Assembly: GCA_026001225.1 (NCBI GenBank)
Contig: BNZQ01000030.1
Location: 1-21,685, forward strand
Direction of reading: 5' to 3'
DNA length: 21,685 nt
From: Clostridia bacterium
Lineage (GTDB): Bacteria > Bacillota > Clostridia > Christensenellales > DUVY01
Made by a program: the position numbers and the translations under genes. The notes beneath the pieces are model-generated. The model did not search any database. It was not told where the DNA came from and worked only from the letters and a program-made list of their open reading frames with translations. Positions 15,586 to 21,685 of the stretch are shown piece after piece (positions within the stretch are counted from its first letter, which is position 1; each line of letters begins with the position of its first letter).

Positions 15586-15607
15586 AAAAAACCCCCTCTT
15601 CAAGGGG
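15586..15607 (-). terminator. Possible intrinsic terminator, minus strand
   Basis: Read on the minus strand, CCCCTTGAAGAGGGG folds into a 6-bp stem with a GAA loop and is followed by GTTTTTT. It would stop leftward transcription, for example from the FRG gene, before the SpoIID-like gene. It may also be part of the repeat cluster. Confidence 0.5.
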
Positions 15608-15642
15608 TACCTCCTGAAAGGGGTGGGGTGGCTGGCCGTAAA

Positions 15643-15793
15643 TGTCATTACGAGCCGAGGTTATACCGAGGCGTCGTAAGTTCATCCTTAATGAAAGCGG
15701 TTGAGATTCCACGGGCCGCCTCGCGTCCCTCTGAATGACATTTTAGCACATTGCACTTTTCCGATACGGGCTTCCTCTCAATCCGTAATGACA
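15643..15793. repeat. 151-bp element with 10-bp terminal inverted repeats
   Basis: The element is bounded by TGTCATTACG (15643-15652) and its exact reverse complement CGTAATGACA (15784-15793). Inside are a TTACGA...TCGTAA hairpin and a ~70-bp stretch (15698-15768) that recurs with few changes at 20093-20160. It has no coding capacity. The layout is like a MITE or a mosaic of smaller intergenic repeats. Confidence 0.6.
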
Positions 15794-15799
15794 CTTAAA

Positions 15800-16182
15800 C
15801 GACATTTCAGGGGTGGCTTGCAGACCGACCTCGTAACGGACCGAGATAGCCTCCGAATTCGCGGGCCTGCGCATAGCGGAGTTATGGCTCGTCTGTGCGA
15901 CAGCGACGCCGCCCTTCCGTGGTTCCGGCGGGCAGTTGAAACGCTCGCAAGGCAAGGCAAGGCTTTAACCGCCACAAATATTGTTACGCGCTGATAGGCG
16001 ACGATATGGAGCGCAACGAGGCGCGCCTGCGCGAAATTTATCATGCCGGAGCAATGCCGTTCGCCATGCTGTACCAACCGCTCGGACTCGACAAAAAGGT
16101 AGAGTACGGCGCGGACTGGAAAGCCTTTCAACGTCAGTGGACGCGCCCCGCGGCGGTTACGGCCCATATGCGAACTCTTTAA
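15800..16182 (+). pseudogene. Decayed radical SAM-like gene, C-terminal part
   Basis: Joining two frames gives a coherent protein end: FRGGLQTDLVTDRDS in the first frame, then DSDAALPWFRRAVETLARQG, then in a shifted frame FNRHKYCYALIGDDMERNEA, REIYHAGAMPFAMLYQPLG and WKAFQRQWTRPAAVTAHM before TAA at 16182. This resembles the C-terminal half of radical SAM proteins carried by phages and integrative elements. The N-terminal half with the CxxxCxxC cluster is missing. The frame breaks at three tandem AAGGC copies (15949-15963); removing one copy restores it. A second pair of compensating shifts seems to lie near 15863-15891, where the better reading is LRIAELWL. Confidence 0.6.
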
Positions 16183-16220
16183 ACGCGACAGAAAACACAG
16201 AAAATAAAGAAGAGAGGAAC

Positions 16221-16522
16221 ATGGATCAAGGAATGCCGTATTTCAAACGGCCCGCGACTTTTGACGAGAAGGAGAGGGAGACATTATAGACAAATTCGGA
16301 ACAAAGGGCTTTGCCGTTATCGAGACAGTACGAATGCACCTGACGCATAACGTCGGCTTTTGGTGCGGATACAAGCACGCGCCGGATATAGTCGGTAAAA
16401 TCTTTCCGTCGGTCAACAAGAAGCTCACGCTCGATGTCACCAAATACGCCGCGCGGATCGGACTGTACGATTGGGGGTTATTTATCCGCTATGAGTCGTT
16501 ATTTTACTTCGTTATCCTTTAA
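16221..16522 (+). pseudogene. Decayed phage-type gene, DUF4373/Lin1244-like
   Basis: A start with a good ribosome binding site (GAGAGGAAC) reads MDQGMPYFKRPATFDEKERE and then hits a stop at 16287-16289. The next frame continues sensibly with IIDKFGTKGFAVIETVRMHL, then FWCGYKHAPDIVGKIF and AARIGLYDWGLF. The joined pattern (short aromatic start, a KFG.KGFAVIE segment, a late GLYDW) resembles the DUF4373/Lin1244 domain found at the start of phage and ICE replication proteins. The frameshift near 16280 and the missing C-terminus mark it as a remnant. The family call is tentative. Confidence 0.45.
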
Positions 16523-17573
16523 GCCAACGATTATGACTTGTCCTACTCTCTAAATCGCCAAATAACGTTGCCTCATTTATACCGAGTTTGTCAAGTTGTT
16601 TGAGAATGACCATCTTCATTTGATTCGGTATCATGTACCGCTTTATAAAATACTCATTGCTGTTATGATAGTTTTCATTGCCATCAGCAGGTAAACCAAA
16701 AATAGCAAATAATCCATGTTGCGCCTTTTGCCGTTCATTTTGCACCATAGGTCGCACGACAAATGTACTCAAAAGATGCTTGGGAATTGTCCTATAATTA
16801 GCAAAATCCGTTCTCTCTCGTGTCGCTTCAGATATTAGTTTTTGGAATGCAAGCACCCCAGTCGGTATATCCTCCTTAGCCGTCCTCGATTTCTCTATTA
16901 TTGGATCAACGTACTGTTTATCTATGCCACCAAACGGCAATCCAGATTTCCCTTTAGCAATTGCTTCACGAAGAAACTTTAATAGCGCATCCATTTCATC
17001 TTCTTTTAACTGTGCAAGACATGAAAGCAATAATGCTTTATCGCTATCGCATGTCAAAATATTGTCAGTTTTGGTAGCTACTATATAAAAATACCCATCC
17101 TTTTGTACCTTTGGTGTTTCGCGATACCGACTATAGTCTGAACATGCAAACCATAAGGCTACCAATGGATTGGTCGTTAAATCTAATAGTCGGGTTGGGT
17201 AATTGTAATGCTGCATTTTTGCTAGCTTGCTTAGGTTTGACAAATCAGCCAACTCATCGGGAAAATTGGTCAGGGCATCGTAGTATTCTTCCTTTTCATT
17301 GTACTCTCTTTTCCCTTTTTTAGCACGAAAAACACTAGGCAACAACCGTGAATCAGGATAGTCCTTTGATTCACCTCTAAAGAAAAGTTGCACCGCCGTA
17401 GTATCTCGTTGGTTTGAATTGTTAGAATGAGGCTTCGCAAAATATTCATCGGCATCTTTTTGAGCATTGTCAATAAGCGTAATAATCGCAGTGCTTTCAA
17501 TTTTTTTAATGGCATTTCCGTCAAGCGCATCTTGGCACGCTTGCCCCCAATGATTGATAAGTTGGTCACCCAT
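16512..17573 (-). CDS. FRG-domain protein, AT-rich
   Basis: This 353-residue soluble protein has the FRG domain pattern: LFFRGE (63-68), then LAKMQHYNYPTRLLDLTTNPLVALWFAC (~117-144), and a late AQHGLFAIFG segment. FRG domains are common next to mobile elements and in presumed defence or toxin genes; their activity is not established to my knowledge. The start at 17573 (MGDQLINHW) is chosen over upstream ATGs because AGGAG lies seven bases before it. A strong promoter lies just upstream. Base composition is much richer in A and T than the core genes, with different codon use, pointing to horizontal transfer. It sits among phage and IS debris, and it is intact, which suggests it is being kept. 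Confidence 0.88.
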   Translation of the reverse strand: MGDQLINHWGQACQDALDGNAIKKIESTAIITLIDNAQKDADEYFAKPHSNNSNQRDTTAVQLFFRGESKDYPDSRLLPSVFRAKKGKREYNEKEEYYDALTNFPDELADLSNLSKLAKMQHYNYPTRLLDLTTNPLVALWFACSDYSRYRETPKVQKDGYFYIVATKTDNILTCDSDKALLLSCLAQLKEDEMDALLKFLREAIAKGKSGLPFGGIDKQYVDPIIEKSRTAKEDIPTGVLAFQKLISEATRERTDFANYRTIPKHLLSTFVVRPMVQNERQKAQHGLFAIFGLPADGNENYHNSNEYFIKRYMIPNQMKMVILKQLDKLGINEATLFGDLESRTSHNRWLKG

Positions 17574-17604
17574 GTATATTCTCCTCATGAAAATGTTTGT
17601 TTTC

Positions 17605-17633
17605 ATTATACCAAATAGCTATGAATTTTGCAA
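17605..17633 (-). promoter_or_regulatory. Strong promoter of the FRG gene
   Basis: On the minus strand TTGCAA (17628-17633) and TATAAT (17605-17610) are 17 bp apart, with TGG before the -10 box giving an extended -10. Transcription would start near 17598, leaving a leader of about 25 bases that includes AGGAG. Confidence 0.75.
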
Positions 17634-17726
17634 GTTAATTGCCTGTGTCTTTTGTCCTGTTAGTTATCATTTTCTACCGAACGGCTCTGTAATAAAGCTC
17701 AATTCTGTTTCTACCCAAACAAAGAG

Positions 17727-18155
17727 TCAGCCACCCATATCGTTGGTGCGACTGACTATTTGCTCACTTGCCTTTCGGTATATGCTTTTTACCTTCCCAT
17801 ATCCACTCAATCCAATTGTGCACTCCATTGTCGCCAGTCGTAGCTTGGGGTGCGCTTTTGCCGTTTCCTTTAACCTTTTTATCGTGTAACTTAACGCCAA
17901 GTCCGATGGCTCTATGTGCCGTTGCTTAAAGTAAACGGATTTATCCTCTATGAGCCATTCGCGGATAACGGGGATAAACGGGTCGATGAGGTGCGGTTTT
18001 TTATCCTTGGGTGCGGCGGATACCGCATCGTTTTCCGTCCGCAGATATTTGTAGACGGTCGAAATGCCGTAACCGAGACGGGCGGCAATCTGCTCTGCGG
18101 CGAGATGCTCCTCCGTGAAAAGCCTGCGGATTTGCTTGATTTTTGCTTCTGTCAA
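17727..18155 (-). pseudogene. Truncated IS21-type transposase, HTH N-terminus
   Basis: The 142 residues start with a helix-turn-helix (EAKIKQIRRLFTEEHLAAEQ, then IAARLGYGISTVYKYL), followed by IDPFIPVIREWLIEDKSVYFKQRH. This matches the opening of IstA-like transposases of the IS21 family. The following residues lose the expected pattern and no DDE catalytic domain follows, so the gene appears cut short after a frame change. The start is taken as TTG at 18155 because AAAGGAG lies five bases before it. IstB is absent. It could instead be a small stand-alone HTH protein. Confidence 0.5.
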
Positions 18156-18184
18156 AAAAACTCCTTTATTTGCGGACAAAGAAT

Positions 18185-18250
18185 AAGGGATTCAAACACC
18201 GGCATTCGGCCCTAAAACAAGGGCAAAAAGCCTTATGTTCAAATCCCTCT
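18185..18250 (-). other. tRNA-like fossil or structured element
   Basis: The arms AGGGATTTGAAC and GTTTGAATCCCT (minus-strand reading) can pair over 12 bp with two G-U pairs. Inside is a hairpin GCCCT-TGTTTT-AGGGC. The 3' part (AGGGATTCAAACACCGGC on the plus strand) resembles the T-arm end of the nearby tRNA-Arg (AGGGATTCGAACCCCCGGC) in the same orientation. It is not a functional tRNA: the anticodon loop is short and the T-arm does not pair. Confidence 0.3.
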
Positions 18251-18314
18251 GTACGGATAGTTCCTAAAATGCTATATGGAACGGAAAAGCCTTGCAATCG
18301 GGGTGAAAAGAACA

Positions 18315-18391
18315 TGGTGCGCTTGAAGGGATTCGAACCCCCGGCCCACGCCTTAGAAGGGCGTTGCTCTATCCGACTGAGCTACAAGCGC
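18315..18391 (-). tRNA. tRNA-Arg (anticodon UCU)
   Basis: The minus strand folds as a complete cloverleaf. The acceptor arm is GCGCTTG/CAAGCGC, followed by TA, a GCTC...GAGC D arm, the anticodon stem ACGCC/GGCGT with loop CTTCTAA, a five-base variable loop, a T arm with TTCGAAT, discriminator A and an encoded CCA (18315-18317). The anticodon TCT (18355-18357) reads AGA and AGG codons for arginine. A promoter lies upstream at 18419-18448. The 3' side of the gene faces the block of mobile-element debris at 15.8-18.3 kb. Confidence 0.95.
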
Positions 18392-18418
18392 ACGGCACCA
18401 TTTGTTCAATGCGTATCT

Positions 18419-18448
18419 ATTATAATATTTTCCGCATGTTTTGTACAG
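18419..18448 (-). promoter_or_regulatory. Promoter of tRNA-Arg
   Basis: A perfect TATAAT (18419-18424, minus strand) and a weaker TGTACA -35 (18443-18448) are 18 bp apart. The transcript would begin about 20 bases before the mature tRNA. Confidence 0.55.
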
Positions 18449-18477
18449 CGTTTCGTTGGGGATAGGCGCGGATAAAT

Positions 18478-18505
18478 GAGATTCTTCACTCCGTTCGAAA
18501 TGACA
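18478..18505 (+). repeat. Interspersed repeat copy
   Basis: GAGATTCTTCACTCCGTTC followed by GAAATGACA is another copy of the family seen at 13675, 15551 and 20209. It ends just before the stop codon of the XRE membrane gene. Confidence 0.75.
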
Positions 18506-18507
18506 CC

Positions 18508-19113
18508 TTATTTTTTGCGTTTATGCGATCGGAACAGCCAATACCCGAGGCCGGTCAGGACTTGCAGGGGCAGGGCGATGATGAAAAACAGGTACTTGTT
18601 TTCGAGGGTAAACGTTAAAAACAGGCAGAGGGCGAGCGACCAAATCAACGCCGAAACGGCGAGAGCGGTAGAAAAGGACTTGTCCCAAACCGCCGAAAAG
18701 ATAGTGAAGATGATCGCCGCGCCGGGCAGAACATAGACGAACAGCAACCACAAGTCGCGCACGTGTACGGAAAGCATCGTCAAAAGGCTGAAAACCGTGG
18801 TCGCGATGAAAAACAACGCCAAAGCCGACATGACCGGTACGAGCGCGCGCACCTTGGCGGAGGGCTTTCGGGGCGCGGGCTTTTGTTCCGGCGTTTCCGA
18901 CAGCAGGCCGTCTACGGTCACGCCGAAGATTTCCGACATCTGCACCAAAATGTAAACATCGGGAATGCCCTCGGCGCGTTCCCATTTGCTGACGGCTTTA
19001 TCCGAGTAGTTGAGTTTTTCGGCAAGCTCCGCTTGCGTCAGGTTTAATTGCCGTCGAAGGCGCGCGATATTTGCCGCGATTGTGTTTTTTACCTGTTCCT
19101 CGTTTACCGTCAT
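18508..19113 (-). CDS. XRE regulator with C-terminal membrane domain
   Basis: The 201-residue protein opens with a Cro/C1-type helix-turn-helix (~12-66: IARLRRQLNLTQAELAEKLN, then YSDKAVSKWERAEGIPDV), followed by a short Pro/Lys-rich linker and four hydrophobic helices (~91-195), ending in a basic tail. Fusions of an XRE domain to a small membrane domain are common in Clostridia and are thought to sense envelope or small-molecule signals, though targets are rarely known. The ATG at 19113 has a promoter about 40 bp upstream and only a weak ribosome binding site (GGATTAGA). It is divergent from the SGNH hydrolase gene, 219 bp away. Confidence 0.9.
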   Translation of the reverse strand: MTVNEEQVKNTIAANIARLRRQLNLTQAELAEKLNYSDKAVSKWERAEGIPDVYILVQMSEIFGVTVDGLLSETPEQKPAPRKPSAKVRALVPVMSALALFFIATTVFSLLTMLSVHVRDLWLLFVYVLPGAAIIFTIFSAVWDKSFSTALAVSALIWSLALCLFLTFTLENKYLFFIIALPLQVLTGLGYWLFRSHKRKK

Positions 19114-19153
19114 TCTAATCCGATCAAGCGAAACGGATGCGCTGATTTAAATT

Positions 19154-19182
19154 AGTATACCATAAAATCCCGCTTTTGTCCA
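19154..19182 (-). promoter_or_regulatory. Promoter of the XRE membrane gene
   Basis: TGGACA (19177-19182) and TATACT (19154-19159) are 17 bp apart on the minus strand, with TGG before the -10 box. The leader would be about 35 bases. Confidence 0.7.
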
Positions 19183-19273
19183 ATCATTCTGAGGACTCTA
19201 CCGCGGGTAGAGTTAGGTTTTTTTCTCTATTTTTCGCGCGCGGGGGAGTAGGGCGCATACAATGAAGGATAGA

Positions 19274-19303
19274 TTGACGTTTTCGGGCAAAATATAGTAT
19301 GAT
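19274..19303 (+). promoter_or_regulatory. Promoter of the SGNH hydrolase gene
   Basis: TTGACG (19274-19279) and TATGAT (19298-19303) are 18 bp apart. The leader would be about 23 bases and includes a weak AGAAG ribosome binding site. Confidence 0.65.
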
Positions 19304-19332
19304 AGTTTACGGATAAAAGAGAAAAGAAGAAA

Positions 19333-20085
19333 ATGCAAGAACGGCGAACGAAAAAAGTGACGATATTCGGCGACTCCCTGTTTCGGGGAATCATCGCGGG
19401 CGGCGACAGGAAATACGTCGTGTCCAAATTTATCGATTGGGAAGCGATCGATCGGCGGTTCGGTATCGAGATAGACAACCGTTCCCGTATGGGCGCGACG
19501 GCGGTTTACGGTTTGGAGCAGGTCCGAAAGTATTTTCAAGCGGACTGCGAATGCGATTACGCCGTCGTGGAATACGGCGGCAACGACAGCGACTACGATT
19601 GGAAGGATATCGCGGGTGGAAACCTGACGCCCGAACCGAAAACCGCGCCCGAAACCTTCGCGGACGCCTTGGGTCAAATTCTCGATCTTTTGCAAGCGCG
19701 GGGCATCAAGCCGATTTTGGTCAGCCTGCCGCCTATCGGCTCGTTCCGGTATTACGAGTGGGTGACGCGGATTCACGGCGGCGCGGAGAATATTATGCGT
19801 TTTTTAAAGAACGACGTGGAGACCATTTCGCGTCATCAAGAAATCTATAATAATATCGTGGTCGGCACGGCCTATGCGCGCGGACTCGATTTGGTGGACG
19901 TGCGGCAGGCATTTTTATTACGCCCGGATTACGCCGCCTTGATGTGCGAGGACGGCATTCATCCCAATGCGGCGGGGGAACAGGTCATCGTGCAGGCCTT
20001 TACGGATAAGTACGCCGCCCGACCGACGGTTTCGGCGGTGATCGGCGCGGCGGCGAGTGTCGGCGCAGCTTTCGCGGCGTTATAA
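19333..20085 (+). CDS. SGNH/GDSL-family hydrolase
   Basis: SGNH hydrolases are esterases that remove acyl groups, often acetyl, from sugars, lipids or peptidoglycan. The 250-residue protein shows the family blocks in order: GDSL with the catalytic Ser15 (IFGDSLFRG), Gly54 (MGATA), Asn84 in YGGND, and the Asp207/His210 pair in DGIHPNAAG. There is no signal peptide, so it likely acts in the cytoplasm. The Ala/Gly-rich end (VIGAAASVGAAFAAL) is weakly hydrophobic. The next gene encodes an alpha-mannosidase but has its own promoter, so the two could act on related glycans without being one operon. Confidence 0.92.
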   Translation: MQERRTKKVTIFGDSLFRGIIAGGDRKYVVSKFIDWEAIDRRFGIEIDNRSRMGATAVYGLEQVRKYFQADCECDYAVVEYGGNDSDYDWKDIAGGNLTPEPKTAPETFADALGQILDLLQARGIKPILVSLPPIGSFRYYEWVTRIHGGAENIMRFLKNDVETISRHQEIYNNIVVGTAYARGLDLVDVRQAFLLRPDYAALMCEDGIHPNAAGEQVIVQAFTDKYAARPTVSAVIGAAASVGAAFAAL

Positions 20086-20092
20086 ACTCCTT

Positions 20093-20160
20093 CGGTTGAG
20101 ATTCCACGGGCCGCTTCGCGTCCCTCTGAATGACACTTTTAGCGCGTTGCACTTCTCTTC
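20093..20160 (+). repeat. Long interspersed repeat copy
   Basis: Starting CGGTTGAGATTCCACGGG and running through CTGAATGACACTTTTAG, this ~68-bp stretch nearly matches 15698-15768. It follows the SGNH stop codon directly. Confidence 0.75.
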
Positions 20161-20208
20161 CTTCGCTTAATTCCTCTCTTGCGGACAGGGTGGTTTATAA
20201 TCGGTAGC

Positions 20209-20280
20209 GATTCTTCACTCCGTTCAGAATGACACAAAGACGGCTATCCCGCCGCCTTTGGCGACACCCCTCCGACGGAG
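20209..20280 (+). repeat. Interspersed repeat copy plus GC-rich hairpin
   Basis: GATTCTTCACTCCGTTC followed by AGAATGACA (20209-20234) is another family copy. About 30 bp further a 7-bp hairpin CCCCTCC-GAC-GGAGGGG follows with no U-run. The 396-bp gap between the SGNH and mannosidase genes is otherwise filled by the repeat at 20093, the mannosidase promoter and its leader. Confidence 0.65.
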
Positions 20281-20319
20281 GGGAAATTGTCGATTGCGGC
20301 TTGTCCGCTCCTAAACTCG

Positions 20320-20348
20320 TTGACACTTCCCTTGATAAAGTATATAAT
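20320..20348 (+). promoter_or_regulatory. Perfect-consensus promoter of the mannosidase gene
   Basis: TTGACA (20320-20325) and TATAAT (20343-20348) both match the sigma-A consensus in all twelve bases, with the ideal 17-bp spacer. Transcription would start near 20355, giving a leader of about 127 bases. Confidence 0.85.
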
Positions 20349-20356
20349 TAATTTAC

Positions 20357-20447
20357 GAAAGTTTTTTGGAAAGGGCGCGGGGAAACCTTTTTGGCAAAAA
20401 AGGTTTCCCCGCAAAAATTCCCATAAAAATTTCTCGTAAAAACTTTC
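20357..20447 (+). promoter_or_regulatory. Nested hairpin in the mannosidase leader
   Basis: A perfect 16-bp stem (20377-20392 with 20397-20412, loop GGCA) is enclosed by a second 10-bp stem GAAAGTTTTT/AAAAACTTTC (20357-20366 with 20438-20447). No U-run follows, so it is not a simple terminator. The front part repeats the sequence TTTTTGGAARGGCGCGGG found before yraN, so it may be an inserted palindromic element that now forms the leader. Confidence 0.6.
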
Positions 20448-20481
20448 CACAAAAATCCCACATCGAGGAGAGGATATCGGC

Positions 20482-21685
20482 ATGGACGCGGTTAAATTTG
20501 ACACGATCAAACAACGGCGGGCCTCGAGCGACACGGCGGAGAGGATCGCGGCGGAATTGGAGTACGCGGCGGAGGTGTCCCGGACGGGCGGCGGCAAATA
20601 CGACGCCATAGTGGGCGAGGCGGTCAATTTCGTATACGGCGAGATGCAGTACGCGGACGCTCTGACGCGGGAGACGGTCGCGGCGGCGGAAAAGATATTG
20701 GCGCCGATGAGCGCTGCGTGCAAGGCGGTCGAGGTGCTGTGCGTCGCCCACGCGCATATCGACATGAACTGGATGTGGCCGTGGGACGAGACCGTGGACG
20801 TGACGCTGTCCACGTTCCGCACGATGCTGCAATTTATGCGGGAGTATCCCGATTTCACCTTTTCGCAAAGTCAAGCCTCGGTGTACGAGCTGGTCGAGAA
20901 ATACGATCCCGCTATGCTGGCCGAAATCAAAAAATACGTGCGGGAGGGCCGCTGGGAGATCACGGCGTCCACGTGGGTGGAGACCGACAAGAATATGGTC
21001 AACGGCGAAAGCCTGTCGCGCCATATCCTGTACACGCGCGGCTATTTAAAAAAGCTGTTCGATTTAACCGACGATTATTTCTTTATGGACTTCGAGCCGG
21101 ACACGTTCGGCCACAACGTCAATGTGCCGGAAATTTTAAACCACGGCAACCTGAAATATTATTACCATTGCCGGGGTAAAATCGTCCCCGAGATTTACCG
21201 CTGGGAAGCGCCGAGCGGCCGCAAAATCTTAATGTACCGCGAGCCCTATTGGTACAACGCCGCGTTCGACGCGGACGGCGTTATGCGCACGCCCGCTTTG
21301 GCCGCCAAATACGGAATCGACAAGGTTTTGAAGGTCTACGGCGTGGGCAACCACGGCGGCGGCGCGACGCGGCGCGACATCAGCCGCATTTTGGAAATGA
21401 ACACGTGGCCGATTATGGCGTCCTTTAAATTCTCGACCTACCGCGAATTCTTCGAGTACATCGACGCGAGCGCGAAAAACGTGACGACGGTTACGGGCGA
21501 GCTCAACTTCGCCTTTACGGGCTGCTATACCAGCCAAAGCCGTATCAAACAGGCGAACCGCTTCGGCGAACGCGCTTTCAAGGAAACCGAAGAATTGACG
21601 GCGTTTGCGGACGCGCTGAAATTGGATAAGGCCGATACGGGCGCGCTGGCCGCCGCGTGGCGCATTCACCTGTTCAACCATTTCC
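20482..21685 (+). CDS. GH38 alpha-mannosidase, 3' end outside window
   Basis: The gene is open to the right edge; 401 codons are visible. GH38 enzymes are zinc-dependent retaining alpha-mannosidases that remove mannose from glycans or mannosyl-glycerate. The zinc motif AHAHIDMNWMWPWDE carries His92 and Asp94, and EGRWEITASTWVETDKNM and FEPDTFGHN hold further active-site residues, with Asp207 as the likely nucleophile. The later GCYTSQSRIKQANR is also typical. The catalytic (A/B) domain is intact as far as seen; the C-terminal beta domains lie beyond the window. GAGGAGAGG precedes the ATG at 20482. No signal peptide is present, so it should work in the cytoplasm on imported sugars. Confidence 0.93.
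   Translation, partial: MDAVKFDTIKQRRASSDTAERIAAELEYAAEVSRTGGGKYDAIVGEAVNFVYGEMQYADALTRETVAAAEKILAPMSAACKAVEVLCVAHAHIDMNWMWPWDETVDVTLSTFRTMLQFMREYPDFTFSQSQASVYELVEKYDPAMLAEIKKYVREGRWEITASTWVETDKNMVNGESLSRHILYTRGYLKKLFDLTDDYFFMDFEPDTFGHNVNVPEILNHGNLKYYYHCRGKIVPEIYRWEAPSGRKILMYREPYWYNAAFDADGVMRTPALAAKYGIDKVLKVYGVGNHGGGATRRDISRILEMNTWPIMASFKFSTYREFFEYIDASAKNVTTVTGELNFAFTGCYTSQSRIKQANRFGERAFKETEELTAFADALKLDKADTGALAAAWRIHLFNHF

Noticed and set aside
18185..18250. An integron attC site.
   Set aside because: The ends do not fit the GTTRRRY core and there is no integron integrase in view.
18143..18475. A 110-codon plus-strand open frame.
   Set aside because: It runs through the tRNA-Arg gene on the opposite strand, so it cannot be a conserved protein gene.
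19213..19776. A 187-codon minus-strand open frame.
   Set aside because: It is antisense to the SGNH hydrolase, whose four catalytic blocks are intact on the plus strand.
20244..21024. Minus-strand open frames of 204 and 223 codons.
   Set aside because: They are antisense to the GH38 gene and its leader; the plus-strand mannosidase motifs are decisive.

Overview
The window looks like a chromosomal segment from a Gram-positive bacterium of the Clostridia (Bacillota). Three things support this. The housekeeping genes ffh, rpsP, khpA, rimM, trmD, rbgA, rnhB and yraN occur in the order typical of Firmicutes. The promoters are standard sigma-A type. There is also a SpoIID-like protein with three peptidoglycan-binding repeats, of a kind common in Clostridia. 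Base composition looks mid-50s GC over the core genes and clearly AT-richer in the accessory stretches (about 5.6-6.1 kb and 16.5-17.7 kb). The species cannot be named; a Christensenellales-like lineage is only a guess from the style of the intergenic repeats.

Bases 1-7.8 kb are a translation and protein-targeting cluster: a membrane protein running off the left edge, ffh (SRP GTPase), rpsP, khpA, rimM, trmD, rbgA (50S assembly GTPase), an AT-rich orphan gene, rnhB, yraN and rplS. rplS is not in its usual place after trmD. It sits after yraN with its own promoter, and a 315-bp gene-free, hairpin-rich stretch lies between trmD and rbgA.

Bases 7.8-13.2 kb hold an unusual 1249-residue protein followed by comM (YifB-type AAA+ ATPase). 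The large protein joins a lipoprotein signal, an outside jelly-roll-like domain, one membrane helix, a charged coiled coil, six 22-residue repeats and a polytopic domain resembling GT-C glycosyltransferases.

Bases 13.2-20.1 kb are accessory. They contain a small XRE regulator divergent from a 60-residue orphan with operator-like palindromes between them; the SpoIID/peptidoglycan-binding protein; a zone of interspersed repeats; two decayed phage- or ICE-type genes (a radical SAM-like one and a DUF4373/Lin1244-like one); an AT-rich FRG-domain gene; a truncated IS21-type transposase; a tRNA-like fossil; and an intact tRNA-Arg(UCU). The debris lies on the 3' side of the tRNA, as expected for an old integration site. 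An XRE membrane regulator and an SGNH hydrolase follow.

The window ends inside a GH38 alpha-mannosidase gene, which is preceded by a perfect-consensus promoter and a strongly structured leader.

The most original items are the lipoprotein/GT-C fusion, the FRG gene inside the tRNA-linked island, the palindrome-controlled divergent pair, and several predicted leaderless or structured leaders. No complete new multi-gene defence or metabolic system is evident.
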